This document shows, in pieces, positions 16,947 to 20,110 of a stretch of DNA of 20,110 nt (position 1 is its first letter; each line of letters opens with the position of its first letter). The translations under genes and the position numbers were made by a program. Below the pieces are notes generated by a model. That model worked only from the letters and a program-made list of their open reading frames with translations. It searched no databases and was not told where the DNA came from. Origin of the DNA: an uncultured Rothia sp. (GTDB lineage Bacteria; Actinomycetota; Actinomycetes; Actinomycetales; Micrococcaceae); contig CAMIIO010000021.1 of NCBI GenBank assembly GCA_946221065.1, forward strand, positions 1-20,110, read 5' to 3'.

Positions 16947-17192
16947 ATAAGTTATATTAGCAACAATATTCTCGTAGTTTCTTATGTGAGAACTTTCTTT
17001 ACTGATTCAAGGCGCCTCCGGCGCTGACCTTCCTAGGCTTCCTTGCTTGTGCATCGAATATGCGGGCCCCGCGCTTTTACTCGTTCCTCGCAATGCGCAC
17101 CCCATATTCTCGCAACGCAAGGAGCCCGGACGGTTAAGTCCAGGCTCCAACATAGTGCCATTAAAGTGGCTCATTTAGTTATCGACTACTAG
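16947..17192. other. gap between the defence cassette and the attR-side gene
   Basis: No gene seen. It holds the presumed cassette promoter region on the minus strand (AT-rich, next to 16947), a small GC hairpin (17012-17024, GCGCC/GGCGC), an imperfect inverted pair around GAATATG (about 17057) and CATATTC (about 17103), and a clear hairpin at 17121-17148 (listed separately). Confidence 0.5.
17121..17148 (-). terminator. hairpin after the attR-side gene, possible terminator
   Basis: GGAGCCCGGAC (17121-17131) pairs with GTCCAGGCTCC (17138-17148), 10 of 11 positions, loop of 6. It lies 45 bases past the stop of the minus-strand gene ending at 17193. There is no T-run, so termination is uncertain. 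Confidence 0.4.
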
Positions 17193-17567
17193 TCAACTCG
17201 CAGATTCCTCGCCTGCTTGTGATTGGGAAATTTCTTCCTTCTCTTCTTTATCTAAAAGTTCCTCAATTTCTTCATTGGACTTGTACATCAAATCCATTGC
17301 CGAGCGAACTGCGTCCATCCAAGTATCCTTTATTGGCTGGACCATTCCCTCTGTATATTGAAGAATTTCTAAACCCTCTTCTGGCTCCATAGCTTCTCGC
17401 GTGAGCAGGCATGCCTCTAGCTCATGTTCACTGCAACTAACAATCACGCCTGACCTTGCATCGACCAGCGGCTCTTGGTCGGTAAGAAGGACATATGGTC
17501 GACCGTATTCGCATTCAGTCTCACAAACTAGACACCGATGGTCACCAGGTACTCGAAGCAGTTTCAT
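17193..17567 (-). CDS. small CxxC protein with acidic tail, unknown function
   Basis: 124 aa. The N-terminus holds CLVC (residues 12-15) and a further Cys-Glu-Cys region (CETECEYG, VSCSEHELEAC), suggesting a small metal-binding or redox-sensitive knob; the last 30 residues are strongly acidic (NEEIEELLDKEEKEEISQ). AGAGA lies a few bases before ATG 17567. It is the last element gene before attR, transcribed inward. I recognise no family. It has no lesion. Acidic small proteins beside att sites are sometimes anti-defence or regulatory proteins, but nothing here shows that. Confidence 0.65.
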   Translation of the reverse strand: MKLLRVPGDHRCLVCETECEYGRPYVLLTDQEPLVDARSGVIVSCSEHELEACLLTREAMEPEEGLEILQYTEGMVQPIKDTWMDAVRSAMDLMYKSNEEIEELLDKEEKEEISQSQAGEESAS

Positions 17568-17610
17568 CTTTTTCTCTCTGTTCTATAGGTATGTAGGTAG
17601 GGGAGTGCTC

Positions 17611-17639
17611 TGCTAACTTTTGCTAACAAATTTGCTAAC
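17611..17639 (+). repeat. integrase/Xis arm-type direct repeats, right end
   Basis: TGCTAAC at 17611-17617, 17621-17627 and 17633-17639, the last two as TTTGCTAAC 12 bases apart. Positions 17618-17639 match 5328-5349 in 21 of 22 bases and in the same orientation. About 90 bases separate them from attR, and nothing else is seen in that gap. Confidence 0.6.
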
Positions 17640-17730
17640 CAGAGCTAGTGAAACAGCGCACGGAGGCGGACGAATTACAAAAAAGAAGCCTGAAAATACG
17701 CGGAAGTAGACCGCTACGGAATGCCTTATT

Positions 17731-17777
17731 CTGTCTTGTAAACAGGGGGTCACCGGTTCGAATCCGGTAGGGGGCTC
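17731..17777 (+). repeat. attR core: duplicated 3' half of tRNA-Thr
   Basis: Perfect 47-base copy of 5201-5247. The sequence before it (17700-17730) does not form an acceptor or D arm, so this is not a second tRNA gene but the displaced host 3' end. It is followed by CTTTTTT rather than an encoded CCA; the T-run may have served as the host tRNA's end signal. Confidence 0.93.
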
Positions 17778-17829
17778 TTTTTTGTGCCCTGGGAGTGTCG
17801 GGGTGTGCGAACCCAGCCCAAATATCAGT

Positions 17830-17906
17830 TAAGGTACCGAAAAATGTTCTTTAAGAACCTTTTTTGCTGGAAAAAAGGTTCTTAAAGAACACTTTTCGGT
17901 ACCTTA
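17830..17906. repeat. large near-perfect inverted repeat upstream of hsdM
   Basis: 36-base arms (17830-17865 and 17871-17906) with one A/C mismatch (17844 with 17892) around a 5-base loop GCTGG. Each arm contains smaller palindromes, GGTACC and GTTCTTTAAGAAC. Read in either direction the structure has a T6 run in the first arm, not after the stem, so it is not a standard terminator. It may be a transcription barrier between tRNA-Thr and hsdMS, or a small non-autonomous repeat element. Confidence 0.75.
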
Positions 17907-17939
17907 TGGCGTTGCCACCCCCACGATGTTCGCCCTGCC

Positions 17940-17945
17940 TATAAT
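17940..17945 (+). promoter_or_regulatory. candidate -10 box for hsdMS
   Basis: A perfect TATAAT lies 36 bases before the hsdM ATG. No good -35 hexamer stands 16-18 bases upstream (TTGCCA at 17912 is 22 bases away). Together with 17568-17981, which otherwise holds only arm repeats, attR and the inverted repeat, this is the only promoter signal visible. Confidence 0.4.
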
Positions 17946-17981
17946 TGAAGCTGACTATTCACTTCACCGAAAGAGCGCACC

Positions 17982-19550
17982 ATGAGCCAACACCAAGAAC
18001 GAGCAGAACTCCACAGAACCCTCTGGAAGATGGCAAACGACCTCCGCGGTAGCGTGGACGGCTGGGACTTCAAACAATACGTGCTAGGTATCATGTTCTA
18101 CCGGTTTATCTCCGAGAACCTGACTCACTACCTGAACTAGGAAGCGCACCTCTACGGCGATGTTGACTTCAACTACGCGAACCTTACCGACGAGGACGTG
18201 CAGGACGCGGACGCCATCCGGGACACGATTACCGAAAAGGGCTTCTTTATTTTCCCCAGCCAGCTCTTTGAAAACGTTCGCGCCGAAGCTAACCGGGACA
18301 GCTCGAACCTGAATGAACGGCTGGAACGGATCTTCAAAGCGATCGAGGGCACCTCGGTGGGTATGCCCAGTCACGATGATTTTAAGGGACTCTTTGACGA
18401 TATTGATGTGAACAGCAATAAGCTGGGTTCCACGGTGGCTAAGCGTAACGCGCTCTTGCTGAAGCTGATGAACTCAGTGGGGGAGTTCCAAGTGGGCACC
18501 TATAGCGATACCCGTAACGACACCTTCGGCGATGCCTACGAGTACCTGATGGGCATGTACGCTTCTTCTGCCGGTAAGTCCGGTGGCGAGTACTATACGC
18601 CGCAGCCGGTTTCGGACCTGTTGGCGCGTATTGCGGTAATGGGTAAGACGAGCGTGAATAAGGTGTATGACCCGGCGTGCGGTTCGGGTTCGCTCTTGCT
18701 GAAGTTCGCCAAGGTGCTGGGCAAGGAGAATGTGCGTGAGGGGTTCTATGGGCAGGAGATTAACCTGACGACCTATAACCTGTGCCGTATTAACATGTTT
18801 TTGCACGATATTAACTATGACCGTTTTGATATTGCACACGGGGACACCCTCACGGATCCGCAGCACGTGGATGATGAGCCGTTTGAGGCGATTGTTTCTA
18901 ACCCGCCGTACTCTACGAGGTGGGAGGGCGACGCTAATCCGCTGTTGATTAATGATGATCGTTTTGCTCCGGCGGGTGTATTGGCGCCAAAGTCTAAGGT
19001 GGATTTGGCGTTTACGATGCACATTCTGCACTGGTTGGCGGAGAATGGCACGGCGGCGATTGTGGAGTTCCCCGGCGTGCTGTATCGCGGTGGTGCGGAG
19101 GCGAAGATCCGGAAGTATCTGGTGCAGGGGAATTACGTGGACGCGGTGATTCAGTTGCCGCCGGATTTGTTCTTTGGCACCACGATTGGTACGTGCATTA
19201 TTGTATTGAAGAAGTCGAAGCCGGATAACCGCACCTTGTTTGTGGATGCTTCGGCGTTGTTTGAGCGTTCGGGTAATAAGAATACGATGACGGAGGCTCA
19301 CCGGCAGCAGATTCTGGATACTTTAGCGAGCCGTGAGGACGTGGAGTATTTTGCGAAGCTGGTGGATAACGCCGAGATTGCCGAGAACGATTTTAACCTT
19401 TCGGTGTCTTCCTATGTTGAAGGTGAGGATACCCGCGAGGTGGTGGATATTGTGGAGCTGAATCGTGAGATTGAGCAGATTGTGGCGCGCCAGGCGAAGC
19501 TCCGCACCGAGATTGACGCAATCGTGGCTGACCTGGAAGGTGACGCATAG
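17982..19550 (+). pseudogene. hsdM: type I restriction-modification methyltransferase HsdM with amber codon 53
   Basis: 522 codons from ATG 17982 (GAAAGAG 6 bases upstream). The N-terminus WKMANDLRGSVDGWDFKQYVLG and FYRFISENLTHYLN is typical HsdM; codon 53 is TAG (18138-18140) where homologues usually have Gln (LN-Q-EA). The frame then stays open. Adenine-N6 methylase motifs are DPACGSGSLLLK (about 230-241) and SNPPYSTRW (Asn307 to Tyr310 core). The C-terminal helices end in REIEQIVARQAKLRTEID. HsdM pairs with HsdS to methylate the target. As written only 52 residues or a restarted, N-terminally short form would be made (GTG at 18198 is possible). A CAG-to-TAG change explains it. Confidence 0.9.
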
Positions 19551-20110
19551 TGAATAAGATTGAACGGCTGCTGGAAGAACTGTGCCCGGACGGGGTGGAG
19601 TATAAAGAAATAAAAGCCCTTTGTAGGAGAAACAAAGGTATATCAATTACTGCGGCGAAAATGAAAAACATGATAGTTGCTAACGGAGATATTAGGGTTT
19701 ATGCCGCTGGTAATAATTTTATAGATACAAATGATGATTTTGTAGATAGAGAAAAAATTATTTCTGAACCTTCTGTTGTCGTAAAATCTCGCGGAAATAT
19801 AGGATTTGAATATGCAAAACTGCCTTTTACTCATAAAAATGAGTTATGGTCTTATTCAACGAATGATGATAATTTAAGTCTAAAATTTCTATCCTATTAT
19901 TTGGATAGTAAAAAATATTATTTTCAAGCTCTCGCAAGAGCTACTTCCGTGAAATTGCCTCAGCTAAGCGTGGCGGATACAGATAATTTTAAAATCCCAG
20001 TTCCGCCGATCGAGATTCAAGATGAGATTGTCAAAATTCTCGATTCGTTTACTCTGCTAGAAGCAGAGCTAGAAGCAGAGCTAGAAGCAGAGCTAGAAGC
20101 AGAGCTAGAA
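19550..20110 (+). CDS. hsdS: type I specificity subunit HsdS, N-terminal part, runs off the window
   Basis: 187 codons visible from GTG 19550, which overlaps the hsdM stop by one base (TAGTG). It begins MNKIERLLEELCPDGVEYKE, the usual HsdS opening. The first target recognition domain spans about 20-155; the codon and base composition drops to AT-rich there (19600-19950), as is common for exchanged recognition domains. It closes with LPQLSVADTDNFKIPVPPIEIQDEIVKILDSF, the first conserved coiled-coil helix. The window ends inside a tandem LEAE repeat that forms the spacer helix. The second recognition domain and any hsdR lie outside. Confidence 0.9.
   Translation, partial: MNKIERLLEELCPDGVEYKEIKALCRRNKGISITAAKMKNMIVANGDIRVYAAGNNFIDTNDDFVDREKIISEPSVVVKSRGNIGFEYAKLPFTHKNELWSYSTNDDNLSLKFLSYYLDSKKYYFQALARATSVKLPQLSVADTDNFKIPVPPIEIQDEIVKILDSFTLLEAELEAELEAELEAELE
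20056..20110 (+). repeat. tandem 12-bp repeat in hsdS coding for LEAE
   Basis: The unit GCTAGAAGCAGA repeats perfectly four times (20056-20103) plus seven bases of a fifth before the window ends. The unit is a multiple of three, so copy changes keep the frame and lengthen or shorten the helix between the recognition domains by four residues. Confidence 0.95.

Larger units (their letters stand above)
5201..17777. mobile_element. AICE-type integrative (formerly conjugative) element in tRNA-Thr
   Basis: Bounded by a perfect 47-bp direct repeat at 5201-5247 and 17731-17777, one repeat unit plus 12.5 kb. Contents in backbone order on the minus strand are pra, FtsK/TraSA-like translocase, small ORF, RepSA-like initiator, Xis and tyrosine integrase; this is the standard actinomycete integrative and conjugative element set (pSAM2 type). 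Cargo is an HTH/PP2C pair and an SRA-nuclease/GajA/GajB defence cassette. Integrase and Xis are intact, but pra, tra and rep are each broken, so in this sequence the element could perhaps excise but not replicate or transfer by itself. It is more AT-rich than the flanking host genes. Confidence 0.92.

Noticed and set aside
17731..17777. Second tRNA-Thr gene
   Set aside because: Only the 3' half is present; the bases before it cannot form the acceptor or D arm. It is the attR copy.
10352..18140. TAG read as an amino acid (recoding), given in-frame TAG in tra and hsdM
   Set aside because: TAG is the normal stop of the S component (3067-3069), the ATPase (5116-5118), hsdM and others, and the other element stops are TGA and TAA.
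18474..19301. 275-codon open frame on the minus strand opposite hsdM
   Set aside because: Arg/His/Ile-biased composition with no motif; hsdM on the other strand has clear methylase motifs.
20056..20110. Short CRISPR-like or satellite array
   Set aside because: The repeats are contiguous 12-mers without spacers and are in frame within hsdS as LEAE.

Overview
The window reads as the chromosome of a mid-to-high-GC actinobacterium. An oral Micrococcaceae genus such as Rothia is my best guess, from the style of the proteins, the GTG/TTG starts and the gene set; this is inference, not a database match. About 12.5 kb of more AT-rich, integrated mobile DNA sits in the middle.

Left host block (1-5250): a membrane-anchored DsbA-like thiol oxidoreductase with its own terminator, then a four-gene operon coding for a nucleoside hydrolase and a complete ECF transporter (S component, T component, two fused ATPase domains), then tRNA-Thr(UGU).

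Mobile element (5201-17777): an actinomycete integrative and conjugative element (AICE) inserted in the 3' half of tRNA-Thr. A perfect 47-bp direct repeat (attL in the tRNA, attR at 17731-17777) bounds it, and TGCTAAC repeats flank both ends like integrase arm sites. Its minus-strand backbone runs pra, traSA/ftsK-like translocase, a small basic ORF, repSA-like initiator, xis, integrase and an unknown membrane protein. A control region with CTATAAAC motifs spaced exactly 44 bp separates this from a plus-strand pair, an HTH protein overlapping a PP2C-like phosphatase. Convergent to that pair is a minus-strand defence cassette of three overlapping genes: an SRA/YDG-like plus PD-(D/E)xK nuclease, GajA (OLD ATPase/TOPRIM) and GajB (UvrD-like helicase), i.e. 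Gabija with an extra modification-dependent-type nuclease in front. A small CxxC protein lies next to attR.

Condition of the element: reading all frames, seven element genes are each broken by single-base changes (twelve one-base indels, almost all in mononucleotide runs, and four stop codons), and each can be rejoined by eye into a full-length protein. Integrase, Xis, GajA, the membrane protein and the attR-proximal gene are intact, and the flanking host protein genes show no frameshift. This is either a very recently dying element or uncorrected sequence error; reads would decide.

Right host block (17778-20110): a 36-bp-arm inverted repeat, a TATAAT box, then a type I restriction-modification operon. 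hsdM carries an amber codon at codon 53. hsdS runs off the window inside a tandem 12-bp repeat coding for LEAE, the class of spacer repeat known to change type I target spacing.
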